A stretch of DNA of 64,000 nt, taken from NCBI GenBank assembly GCA_963971535.1, contig OZ020586.1:78534412-78598411 (forward strand), given 5' to 3'. Every line of letters begins with the position of its first letter. Position 1 is the first letter of the stretch. A program made the translations under genes and the position numbers. The notes beneath the pieces are model-generated. The model saw only the letters and a program-made list of their open reading frames with translations, had not been told where the DNA came from and did not search any database. Source of the DNA: Notolepis coatsorum (taxonomy: Eukaryota > Chordata > Actinopteri > Aulopiformes > Paralepididae). Shown piece after piece: positions 24,095-34,900 of this stretch.

Positions 24095-27000
24095 TTCCCC
24101 GTTTTGACGATTCTTATCGTCACATATGATATATTGACTTGATTTCCTATACATACTAGCCATAAAATTTAACATAATTACAAAAATCATAAATTTTGAA
24201 TTTTTCACAATTTTTCTTCTCAATTTATTCCATTCTTCTTTGGTACATCTCATCAATTTTTGCCTTCTTGTCTTCTTTTTTTCTTTCCCACATCCCCCTG
24301 ACTATGGCCCCCTCCCGGGGAATCCTGGTGACCCCTTCATCCAGATCCCCAATTAACCTATTCTGCCTTAATGAAACAGTGTTTACCACCTACTATCATC
24401 AGGCTTTGTTCCTCTGGGCTCACAGCCAGAGGCTTATTTGTTGAAAACAATTAAAACAATGTAATCTAAACATTACACATTAAAGTAAAACACAATTTTT
24501 TAAAATTATGGTATCCGTTGACATGATCTGTGGAGACACAGAGATTATTCTTCATTCTTTCATACATTTTGCTTCTCCTCTCCTGTTAATTCCTTTTCCA
24601 AGTCAGCCCAATCACATCTTGCATAATCAACTCAGTTGGTCTTCTCACCTCTCCCCCCTTTTATGAACATCCCTATGGACATAAACCTTACCACCTCTGC
24701 GCACAGACGGACAGGGAGGGAGGAGCACCACGCAAGGGAAAAAAAATTTTCACCATGTCGGCCATAACCTACACCCTACTTTCTACTCTACCTATGTGTA
24801 TGTGTTTAGTTCAGTACTCTCGCGTTGTGTCATAATCTATATCAGTCGTTACCGTTCAGTCACTTCCCGTCCAACATACCAACCAATCACACAGAGGCCC
24901 TTGTTCAACGCTTTGGTTGCACAGTCTCCGACCGTTTCCACCCCCCCCCCCTCCACCCCATGTCGGCCAGCCTCAGCTGAAGCCAACGTTTGTAGGCCTG
25001 GACCTTGTCATATTCTGTCCCATGACTGTATTTCCATGGATCTACAGACGAACGACTCCGTCAGTCTGGAGGTATGTCTCAACCTCCGGCCTTTGTATTC
25101 GGGGCTATATTGAAGGAGGGGTAGCGTCCCAAGCGACCTCTCCTCATAATCCAACAATCTCCCACAGGAACTGACTGAACGGGTCACACCATCGTGTCAT
25201 AATCTAATGAAATGTATTCCCACACATTTTCCCCATGATCCCTCCACTTGTGATGGTCCATCCTCCCTCTCCGACTGAACTGCAAGGGAACAAAAACACA
25301 GAACAAATTTTCCTTATACAATATGTCAAATATTTCTCAAGAGACGCCAAATGGTTAATCATTATGCAAAACGTAATGGGACCACTTAACTGTCATCGAT
25401 CTGATCCAATGTATCCTCACGCTTCAACCGTCCTCTCACCAGATCATAGAGAAACAACAAACAAAACGCAAATAATCAAAAAAACATTCCAACAGATGTG
25501 AAAATCAAATGAAATTAACCAGCTCCAACCGCAGACCACCTTAATGGTTATTTAGAAAGAAAAGAAAAGAAATCAAAACTCTAAATTCAAAGATTAAAAA
25601 ATAGAAAATAACTCTAAAAATCTAATCCAATTCCTCATCCAATTGATTACATAAACACAGATATATCATACTTAAACCCATTCTTTTATTCTTAAGACCA
25701 GTTTCACCTTAAGCGAAAGCTAAGTTGCGTGTGTGCATGCATGCGTGACCAAATTGTGTGAATGTGTGTCTGTGTGTGTCTGTGTGTGTGTGTGTGTGTG
25801 TGTGTCTGTGTGTGTGTGTGTGTGTGTGGGTGTGAATGGGTAGACAAAGCCTCCTTGCCCCCATCCCCCGCTCAATCATTCACTGAAGGACATCTCAATC
25901 CCACACATACATACAAAAATTAAATTTAAATAAAAAATACCATCTGTACCAGCTCAACCAAAATTACGAGCTCCAGTAATCATTCATATTATAAACATAT
26001 ATTTCTCTCATACACTCGTTAATCAACCACAGACCGACAATGGGTTAGTTCCCCTGCGCTCATCTCTTCTACTCTCTCATCTTGCTACCCTCATCTCTGG
26101 CTAATACAACACACACTTTCTCACCATACAGTACTCACTGTATCTTCTACTCCTCATATCCAGAGGAAGTCTGGGAACCCCCTCAGCGATAGACCCCAAA
26201 ACATACCCAGTGTCCTGAGAGCCAAAGCTAATCCTTCTAATCAAACAGGTAGCCCCCCAATGTAATTAACCTCATCTGAGCTGGCTATCCTAATTCAATT
26301 ACTGTGCTCACTCCTCCATCAGCTGTGTTCTGTATTAGCACGCTCCCTGTCTCAACATTTCCCCTGTCATAAAAATAACTGCCAACTGTTCTCTCACTCT
26401 ACAACTGTCTCCTGCATCTTCACCTCTCTCATCCTGTTGCATCTAATCTCTCTCATCCTGTCATAAAAGAACAAACAGCCATTGTAAACAACCGCTGTAT
26501 GCACGACCCCCCTTTGGGCCCTCCTGTAAACACCAAAAAGGGTAACACTCACACATTTCATCCCCCAGGGCAGCTGTCCCCTAGAGTCCAAACGTAGTAC
26601 ACCATCATACAGTCATCAAAATAGCATATAAACCAAACCCCTTGTCACTAAATTATCCCACTGTGACCCAAGGATTTTGCAATCAATTCCTAATATTAAC
26701 CATCAGCTTATGTAAATCAATGGCATATGTCTTAACCATATTAACAGTGTATTAAAAATTTAACAATCCAAAACAAGCATCAGTAAATTATCCTGCTTCA
26801 CAACCGGGCTTGTATCAAATTTCACTATAAAACATTTAGCAACTAATATAAACATTATCCTATTTAAATCAATGGTGTCATTCAAGCTACATAAAACACA
26901 ACATTATTATCCTCAAGCTTACCATTGTACACGTTACACAAATTAAAAAACTGGAAATACGCTATCAACTATAGAACATTTTACATGTAAGCATGTTTCA

Positions 27001-29491
27001 TCTCAGCATAACATTTATAGTGGTTAGTCCTAAATTGATTTTACTGCAAGCAACATGTAACTTTAGTGTAGAGCATTTTCCCAAATTCAGCCTATAACTA
27101 CTCTCAAACTACCGTTTATATCATGTATGCAATAAAAGTTATGATGTATTTTAACACGGGTGACTGAATTTGCCAATCTGGTATGTCATAAACGTATAGT
27201 TGTAGCAGTACTGACTATCTGATGAATTGAAAAATGGGGGACCCTGATGTAAACAAGACAAAAGTCTTCCTTGGTCCGCATCCCCTTAACAATTGTGTGT
27301 ATTGAGCTATACTTATTTTTAATCAATCCCTAGTCTTTCCCCCCTGGTTAAAAATATACCCCTGTGCATCAAAGACAATAATAAATCTACCCAGTATAGC
27401 CGGATTGCGAACCCCAGATTTATCATAGGCAATGTATCCATTATTTCATTCCTCCCCAATAGGCTCACTGCATTGTTTGCACCCTAAGCAAACCATCTCC
27501 CCTAACCTAACCACTATACATGTTACATCCCTTCCCCTGCTTACACAAAAATACAATGCACAATATACAAATACCGCCATATTACATAATGCAGAACATC
27601 CTCTTACCCGTTTCTATCCCCTGAGCGAACTACTTCGAATAGACCCAATCCACGTTGTACCGCGCATGCGCAGTGGCAACCGATGCGGCTGTTATAACGT
27701 TGCTATGACAACCAAGGTCTGCCACGACATTCATAATAACCTGCCACGATATTCATAATCTGCCACGACATTTATCACGTTTCTTTACCCCTTCCCCAAC
27801 ATCTTTCTCAAAACTCGAAACGTAACATATGCCGCCCCCCAAACGCCACAAAACAACGGCATGCAAGCTAACTAGCTTTAGCCAGCTCTAATGCGACGTT
27901 CAAGGCCCTCACGGGAGCCGTGCCTTTCAAGATCCGTTCATCCACGCAATTCGCTCAGTACCATCCAAAGCAGAAACAATTCACACAAGCTTCAAATAGC
28001 CAACCACTCTAATAGAAAATAATTTTTAAAACATTTACACCAACCAACGCCGCACACATAGTTCAACACGAACCCTTTCTCCTACCTTCTCCGCCTCACT
28101 CCATAGCACCGCGAACGTTACATACTCTCCACAACACCATGACGTCACCAAGCAGCGACTCCTTAATATCATACACTATCGATCACTGTATCAATAATAA
28201 CCCTCAAAACGACAACAATCTCGCCACCCTACATCTCTATTCGCTTCTTACCTGTAATCGCCGCCACAGTGTTTAATCAATCCTCTCATAACGCCATCGT
28301 AACGTCCCCAGCTTCACAGCGGACTTCTCCACAGAGCTAACCTAGCTAGCCCCAACCAACAGCAGGGACTCGCCTCAAACATAATATGTCCGTTGGCCAC
28401 TAAAATATCATAACAAAACCATTAAGTACTTATCAGTCTGTTCGACCGAATCGTTTTTGTATCACAGCGAACGTAATTAATCAACAGGCCGGTTTCGCTC
28501 AAGCTTAAAAAGGATACTATGCCTAAGGACGGCAAATATATCTACATTTAATTCGTGCTATAATCCTACCATAGAACGTACAACGCACCCTGAACACGCC
28601 GGCACCCTACATTTCCATTAATTACTACGTTTTAATCCTGCAATCGCACAGACCCCTGCGCTGATCATGCCAGGGTCTAACAACCTTTCACCATACTTGA
28701 CTTTACATGTTCTGAAATAGTAACAGAACCCTTAGCCCGATGCATTTATGCCCATACTGACCCACTCACGGTCCCCGTCCCGCCTATTCTGTGGCTACAA
28801 GCAGGGACACAATGCACCTTGGACCCAGCTCCCCTTCCATTTCAGAACAGTCAAATCTCCTCGTCTTACCTGCGCCCTCTCCCTGAGAATAATTTTAGGG
28901 CAATTACATACTCAGAACGCGCCCCTGTCGTATACAACAGAATAACCGTGCTTCCTAGCAAGAAAAGCCTTTTACCTGCCGTCATGCGACGCTATCTTCC
29001 TTTACAACATGACCAGATAGTCTGTGCGCCACCACCCTTCTTGGTGCAACTCCCCCGTATAGTTCATAAAGTATATTCCATACGAGTTAACTAACCCCCG
29101 TGGCCCGCTGGGCCGAGACCGGCCTCCTGTGTCTGAATGAACATACAAACATAAAAAGCCTACGTTTGCATGTTCACTGCACAACAAGCGCGATCGTCAT
29201 ACCTCCGGACACCCTACCTAAGACACCGCAATCCCCAACCCACTCATGCCGAAGCCATATTCACCGTGGGCCCCAAACAGTGGCGTACACAACCAACCTT
29301 CATTCTGTTCCTCTCTCCCTCCTCCATTCAGACAACAAGCCCACCGTTAATCACTTCAAACGCAGCAACACCCCAGCTCTTCGCCCCGTGTCCCCAACAC
29401 ACAGCAAGATCCAGATATGATACATATTACAAGACCCTACCGCACCTTTCCAGGGGGAGACACAAAGGGTAGGGCAGCACGGCACCATTTC
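24095..29491 (-). other. Non-coding interior of the LARD-like element
   Basis: No long ORF on either strand. The plus strand is poor in G over long stretches (the minus strand poor in C). It has a TG array near 25760-25830 and CpG-richer DNA from about 27600 to 28700. No match to known protein domains was seen in any frame. Confidence 0.6.
27661..27712. promoter_or_regulatory. NRF1-like and RFX X-box-like sites
   Basis: CGCGCATGCGCA (27661-27672) fits the NRF1 consensus YGCGCAYGCGCR. GTTGCTATGACAAC (27699-27712) fits an RFX X-box. They sit together inside the LTR element interior, in CpG-containing DNA, and look like a captured promoter. Motif matches only; activity is unknown. Confidence 0.4.
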
Positions 29492-30458
29492 TGTAGTAAA
29501 TTCCCACAGACTTCCTACAATAATTTGAGGTTATTGTAGTACAATACAATGAGATTGATTATCTGGAAGGAGGAGGAAAGATTCATACTTGATAGAATGG
29601 TTGGTCTCCTCATCTGGCTTAATGCAGATGAAGAATAAAACGTGTACGCCAGACAAACCAGAATTGTAGTTCAACTCAGCTGATTTATTTGATCAGAGCC
29701 AGGAGTCCAAGGTGAATAGAAGGTTGACTTCTACATACAACAGATGATCAGAGAATATTAACAGCTGTCTGTTGTACAGAAATATCACAATCAGGTTTGC
29801 ATCTCAAACCTAAATACTGCACATCAAACAGTCACTTGGTTAACATAATTTGAACATACATGGTTTACTGTACACATTATACATGAGTAAATCTGGTTTA
29901 CAGATCAGGGATCTGTACAACATTACTCTAATCTATAAACAACCATTGTTGTTTCCCATGAGTTACTCACGTAAAATGCAATCAGCTCACAGTAGTTTCT
30001 GGGTGGTTCAGCGGTGGGGGAGCCCCCAGACCCCTGGTTGGGTCCGGCCTGAGAGCTCCAGAATAACCCTATGTAGGCCCTTATATCCTATCATTTCTAG
30101 CCAATAATACATATGGCTGGTCCAATCCAGCGTCTTCTTGTGGGGGTTGATCTCTTGTGGGGGGTGTCCTTGTGGGCGCTGGCAGCCCCCCCCCCTTGGG
30201 GTTGTGGGGACGTGATGGGACAGAAGGGGCCCATCGGTGGCCCACGTCCGTGTGATCTTTTGCTGAGATGAAGGGACCTGGCTTGTCTCACGAGGGGGGG
30301 TGTGACATGATCGCTTTGACCCTTTGGGCCTTATTTACCATACAGTACTAATCTGATCACCTAGTGGGGGTGACCTTTGTCTATTCAACTATCCCTGCCA
30401 CCACTTCTGCTAAACAGTATACAAGGCTGTTTATGAAATTCAACTCAATATTACCACA
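29492..30458 (-). repeat. 5' LTR (minus orientation) of the LARD-like element
   Basis: 967-bp LTR. The primer-site-like TGGTGCCGTG lies just inside it on the minus strand. Confidence 0.8.
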
Positions 30459-30686
30459 AAAACAAGTGCTTTTCCAAATGCTATCAAACGGAAATGAACC
30501 GATTAAAAAAAACAATCCGTTTTGACAATGTTGACTGCAAACAAGTCATTGATAAGCGACGGGCAGATTAGACACATAGCCATAATTTAAGACATAGATT
30601 ATGCGTTCACAACGCTATCATTGAAGTGGGTGCTGGCATTCAACCATGTTTTACCATGTTAACTAGTGGCAACCAAAGTGTTAAGG

Positions 30687-31309
30687 AAGACTGTATGCGC
30701 CCGACAATTATAAACTAAAGCAGTTTATTTTGTTTTAATGTGTTTCTTGCACCTTGCTGAGACCTACCTGTGCCGACTATTGCTGTGACACGAGGACCCC
30801 GATGGAAATAAGTTCTGACTTTATTGTGTGATAATTCCTCAAACAATGTGATGGTTGTGGCCCAATTGGGTTTTAAAGGGGAACTATCTTATAAATGGCC
30901 TTTTTCAGTGTTTAGCTGAATGATCTATGTCTCTAATTCTCATATTGGCGCATTCTTCCAATTCTCCTCTCACAATATTCACCCTCACTGAACTGAGTCA
31001 TCTGTGCTGATTTGTGATGTCAGAGAGACTCAGCTGCATGAGACTCACACACACTCCACACAGTTCCCACAGTGGTTGGAGCCCAGGCTCAAAACGGCTT
31101 AAGATCTTGAGGTAGAAAAATGCTGTTTTTGAGGACTTGATTATAAATACAAAACAATGAATTAAAAAAATATAAAATTACAGAGGTGTTCCATAAACTC
31201 ACATGAATTGTGTAAAAGTGCCCAAAATAGTGAAAGAAATAGTAAAATAGTTCCCCTTTAAATCCTGTGTGTATTTTAACATCAGTCTAAATAAATGCAT
31301 TCATTCATT
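30687..31309 (+). mobile_element. LINE 3' tail shared by all units (B), split by a MITE
   Basis: Same sequence as 7986-8229, here interrupted at TTAA by the 381-bp element at 30877-31257. Ends in the ATTC-type tail. Confidence 0.6.
30877..31257 (+). mobile_element. TTAA-target miniature transposon (piggyBac-like MITE)
   Basis: TTAA is duplicated at 30873-30876 and 31258-31261. The termini AGGGGAACTAT and ATAGTTCCCCT are inverted repeats. The uninterrupted site is seen in copies A and C, so the insertion is specific to unit B. No ORF; it would need a transposase from elsewhere. TTAA targeting suggests the piggyBac superfamily. Confidence 0.8.
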
Positions 31310-31311
31310 CA

Positions 31312-31470
31312 ACTAGGAGGGATATGAGGACTGTGTATGTGTAACTAGGAAGGATATGAGGACTGTATGTGTAACTAGGAGGGATATGAGGACTGTATCT
31401 GTAAGTAGGAGGGATATGAGGACTGTATGTGTAACTAGGGAGGATATGAGGTCAATGTTAACTAGGAGGG
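31312..31470 (+). repeat. Minisatellite upstream of gene B
   Basis: Units with AACTAGGAGGGATATGAGGA, as at 7815-7985 and 47089-47220. Confidence 0.8.
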
Positions 31471-31800
31471 AAATGTGAAAAGACAAATGCCAATTGCCTT
31501 GTGTACACTGTATTCTTAAACACCTCAAACATGTTAAAATAACCACATTTTACAAACAAAACTATGCTAACATTTGAGGTGTAATTTACTGCCTGAAAGG
31601 TCAGCTTGTATAGACAGGATCTTGACCCCATTGACTTTGCATTGGTTTGTGGCTAACTATCTGGAGCTAGCATGAATCTGAGCAAGGATTGTTTCACTAA
31701 ATAATAATCCTTGGTAAATACAAAATAGGACTAGGCTTCCAAAAATCACAACTATCCCTTTAAGCCTTTCAGATGACATCACTTCCTGGATGAGAGAACA

Positions 31801-31806
31801 CACCTG
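31801..31806 (+). promoter_or_regulatory. Conserved E-box CACCTG in gene B promoter
   Basis: CACCTG followed by TAATTAATGAC lies about 170 bp before the ATG. The same words occur at the same distance in gene C. The whole block from about 31490 to 31974 is strongly conserved between B and C and absent from copy A. No canonical TATA box was seen. Binding of a particular factor is inference. Confidence 0.35.
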
Positions 31807-31974
31807 TAATTAATGACACCCTCCACCAGTTTCCAATTAACCAATTAGACAGAACGTTTGTCAAACCAGATTGAAAAGGCTGCCAGAAGCTGTCCACCAA
31901 CAAGCCAGTTTGGTTAGTCTGTTCCAGAGGAGGGAACGTTTCTGACTGGGAAGCTGCTGCGTCTGACAACAGCT

Positions 31975-34900
31975 ATGGCTGAAGCCATGGAATCTGTCCT
32001 GAGGTAACCTAAATCTAAATACTGATTTTGTGATTTGTTGTCACCACCACTGAGTTTATCTAATCTAAATATGAATGGTTTTGTCTAGGGTGGTGCTGCT
32101 GGCTTTGTTAATTACTGGAGGACATCAGGCAAAAGGTTTGTTTACTATATTTTATTGTCTTGTTGAAGCTGCAAGTCTTGAGGTGTACATTTAAAATGGA
32201 GGAAAGCTAATTCTATGCACTTTAATTGGGTCTTATGGTCTTTGGCTTTATGTGTATTCTTATAGTCATCACATGCTATGAGACCTTCAGTGTGGGGATG
32301 GAAAAAATGCACAACTGGAAATGAGGTTTCTATAAAACGTAAGTCTAGCTTGATCTGATATTAACCTTGTCTTCAATAGATTACAGATCTCCATCTGAGG
32401 CTGAAAATCCTGGAGATGCTAAAGGCCCAGTTTCAAGCTATCAGCCTTACGACCGCAGCTCTAATGTCCGTGATGAATCGACAAGCGCTCTCCAGACACC
32501 AGTTAGTAGTAGCTCTGGGCCTGACCCTGTTGGCCAAGCCCAGGCCGACAGCCAAAAGCAGTTGCACATCAACTTTGAGTCTGTAGAGGCCAACCTGGGC
32601 AATATCCACAAGTCCCTAGATGCCTTCAGCAATGACTTTGTTGCCGGTATCATACAACCACAGCAGCTGTTTGAGCAGTCTAGTAGCTACAGTAAAAACC
32701 AGCCTCTGCAGCCTAGCAACAGCAACCAGTTGCAAAGCAGCTTCAAGTCTCTAGACGCCGGCATAAGCGAAATCTACAAGTCCAGAACTGCTCTACGCGA
32801 TGACCTCTTTGATGGCCTGAAACGACCACAGCAGCTATTGCGGCAGTTTGGTTTACAACAGCAATCTATTTACTGGGACAACCCTGTGGGACAGAAGACG
32901 AGGGTGCCACAACGTAGCGACTCTTCGAATGAGCCCAGCACCCAGGCTCCGAGGCCAAGCAGCACCCAGTCTACCAGCTCAGCCCCCAGGCCAAGCAGCA
33001 GCTCTCGGGCCAAGCAGCACCCAGGCTACCAGCCTAGCTCCCAAGCCAAGCAGCAGCCCCCAAGCTCCCAGGCCAAGCAGCACCCATACTACCAGCCCGG
33101 CACCCAGGACAAGGAACACCCAAGCTACCAGCCTGAAACCCAGGCCAAGCAGCACCCAAGCTACCATGGCATGCAGCATCAGGGCTACCAGCCCAGCTCC
33201 CAGGCCGAGCAGCAGCCAAGCTACCAGCCTGAAAACCAGGCCAAGCAGCACCCAAGCTACCATGGCAGGCAGCTGGGCTACCAGGGCACACAGCTGGGCT
33301 ACCAGCCTAGCTCCCAGGCCGAGCAGCAGCTAAGCTCCCAGGCCGAGCAGCACCCAGGCTACCAGCCCAGCTCCCAGGCCGAGCAGCAGGCAAGCTACAA
33401 GCCCAGCTCCCAGGCCAAGCAGCAACAGGGATACCAGCCCAGCTCCCAGACCGAGCAGCAGCTAAGCTACCAGGCCAAGCAACACCCAAGCTACCAGCCC
33501 AGCCCCCATGCCAAGCAGCAGCCAAGCTACCAGCCCAGCTCCCATGCCAAGCAGCAGGCAAGCTACCATCCCAGCTCCCAAGCCAAGCAACACCCCAGCT
33601 CCCAGGCCGAATGGCAGGCAAGCTACCAGGGTATGCAGCAACCGGGCAACCAGCCACACTTCCAATCTGGCCCCCATGCCAAGCAGCAGCCAAGCTACCA
33701 GGGCACTCGGCAACAGGGCAACCAGCCAAGCTTCCAATCTGGTTTCCAGGCCGAGCAGCAGCCAAGCTACCAGCCCAGCTCCCAGGCCAAGCAGCAGCCA
33801 AGCTACCAGGGCACTCTGCAACAGGGCAACCAGCCAAGCTTCCAATCTGGTTCCCAGGCCGAGCAGCAGCCAAGCTACCAGCCTGAAACCCAGGCCAAGC
33901 AGCACCCAAGCTACCATGGCATCCAGCAACAGGGCTACCAGCCCAGCTCCCAGACCAAGCAGCAGCCAAGCTACCAGGCCAAGCAGCACCCGGGCTACCA
34001 GGGCAGGCAGCTGGGCTACCAGGGCACGCAGCTCGGCTACCAGCCCAGCTCCCAGACCGAGCAGCAGCTAAGCTACCAGGCCAAGCAACACCCAAGCTAC
34101 CAGCACAGCTCCCAGGCCAAGCAGCAGGCAAGCTACCAGCCCAGCTCCCAGGCCAAGCAGCAGCCAAGCTACCATGGCATGCAGCAACAGGGCTCCCAGA
34201 CCAAGCAGCAGCCAAGCTACCAGCCCAGCTCCCGGTCCGAGCAGCAGCTAAGCTACCAGGCCAGGCGCCACCCAGGCTACCAGCCCGGCTCCCAGGCTAA
34301 GCAGCACCGAAGCTACCAGCCTGAAACCCAGGCTAAGCAGCAGGTAGGCTACCAGGGCATGCAGCAACCAAGCTACCAGGCCATGCAGCAACAGGGCAAC
34401 CAGGCAAGCTTTCAAACTGGCTCCCAGGCCAAGCAGCAGGCAAGCTACCAGGCCAAGCAGCAACCAAGCTACCAGCCCAGCTCCCAGGCCAAGCAGCAGC
34501 CAAGCTACCAGGGCACGCAGCAACAGGACAACCAGCCAAGCTTTCAATCTGGCTCCCAGGCTGAGCAGCAGCCCAGCTCCCATGCCAAGCAGCAGGCCAA
34601 GTGGCAACCAAGCTACCATCCCAGCTCTCAAGCCAAGCAGCAGCCCAGCTACCAGGCCAAGCAACACCCAAGCTACCAGGGCACGCAGCAACCGGGCAAC
34701 CAGCCACACTTCCAATCTGGCTCCCAGGCCAAGCAGCAGCCCAGCTCCCAGGCCAAGCAGCAGCCAAGCTACCAGGGCATTCGGCAACAGGGCAACAAGC
34801 CAAGCTTCCAATCTGGTTCCCAGGCCGAGCAGCAGCCAAGCTACCAGCCCAGCTCCCAGGCCGAGCAGCAGCCAAGCTACCATGGCATCCAGCAACAGGG

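Larger units (their letters stand above)
23127..30458 (-). mobile_element. Large non-coding LTR retroelement (LARD-like)
   Basis: Two direct repeats of 968 and 967 bp (23127-24094 and 29492-30458), each beginning TGTAG and ending CCACA, flank 5.4 kb of unique DNA. I found only a one-base length difference in a C-run between them, so the element is young. AAAA flanks both sides as a likely 4-bp target duplication. On the minus strand the right LTR is followed after four bases by TGGTGCCGTG, like a tRNA-His primer site, and AAAACGGGGAA precedes the left LTR as a purine tract. No gag, pol or env domain is visible inside. It therefore looks structurally whole but non-autonomous, like a large retrotransposon derivative. 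Family not assigned. Confidence 0.75.

Noticed and set aside
24796-29472. Small open frames inside the LTR element as viral genes
   Set aside because: They are about 100 codons at most, on both strands, with no recognisable domain.
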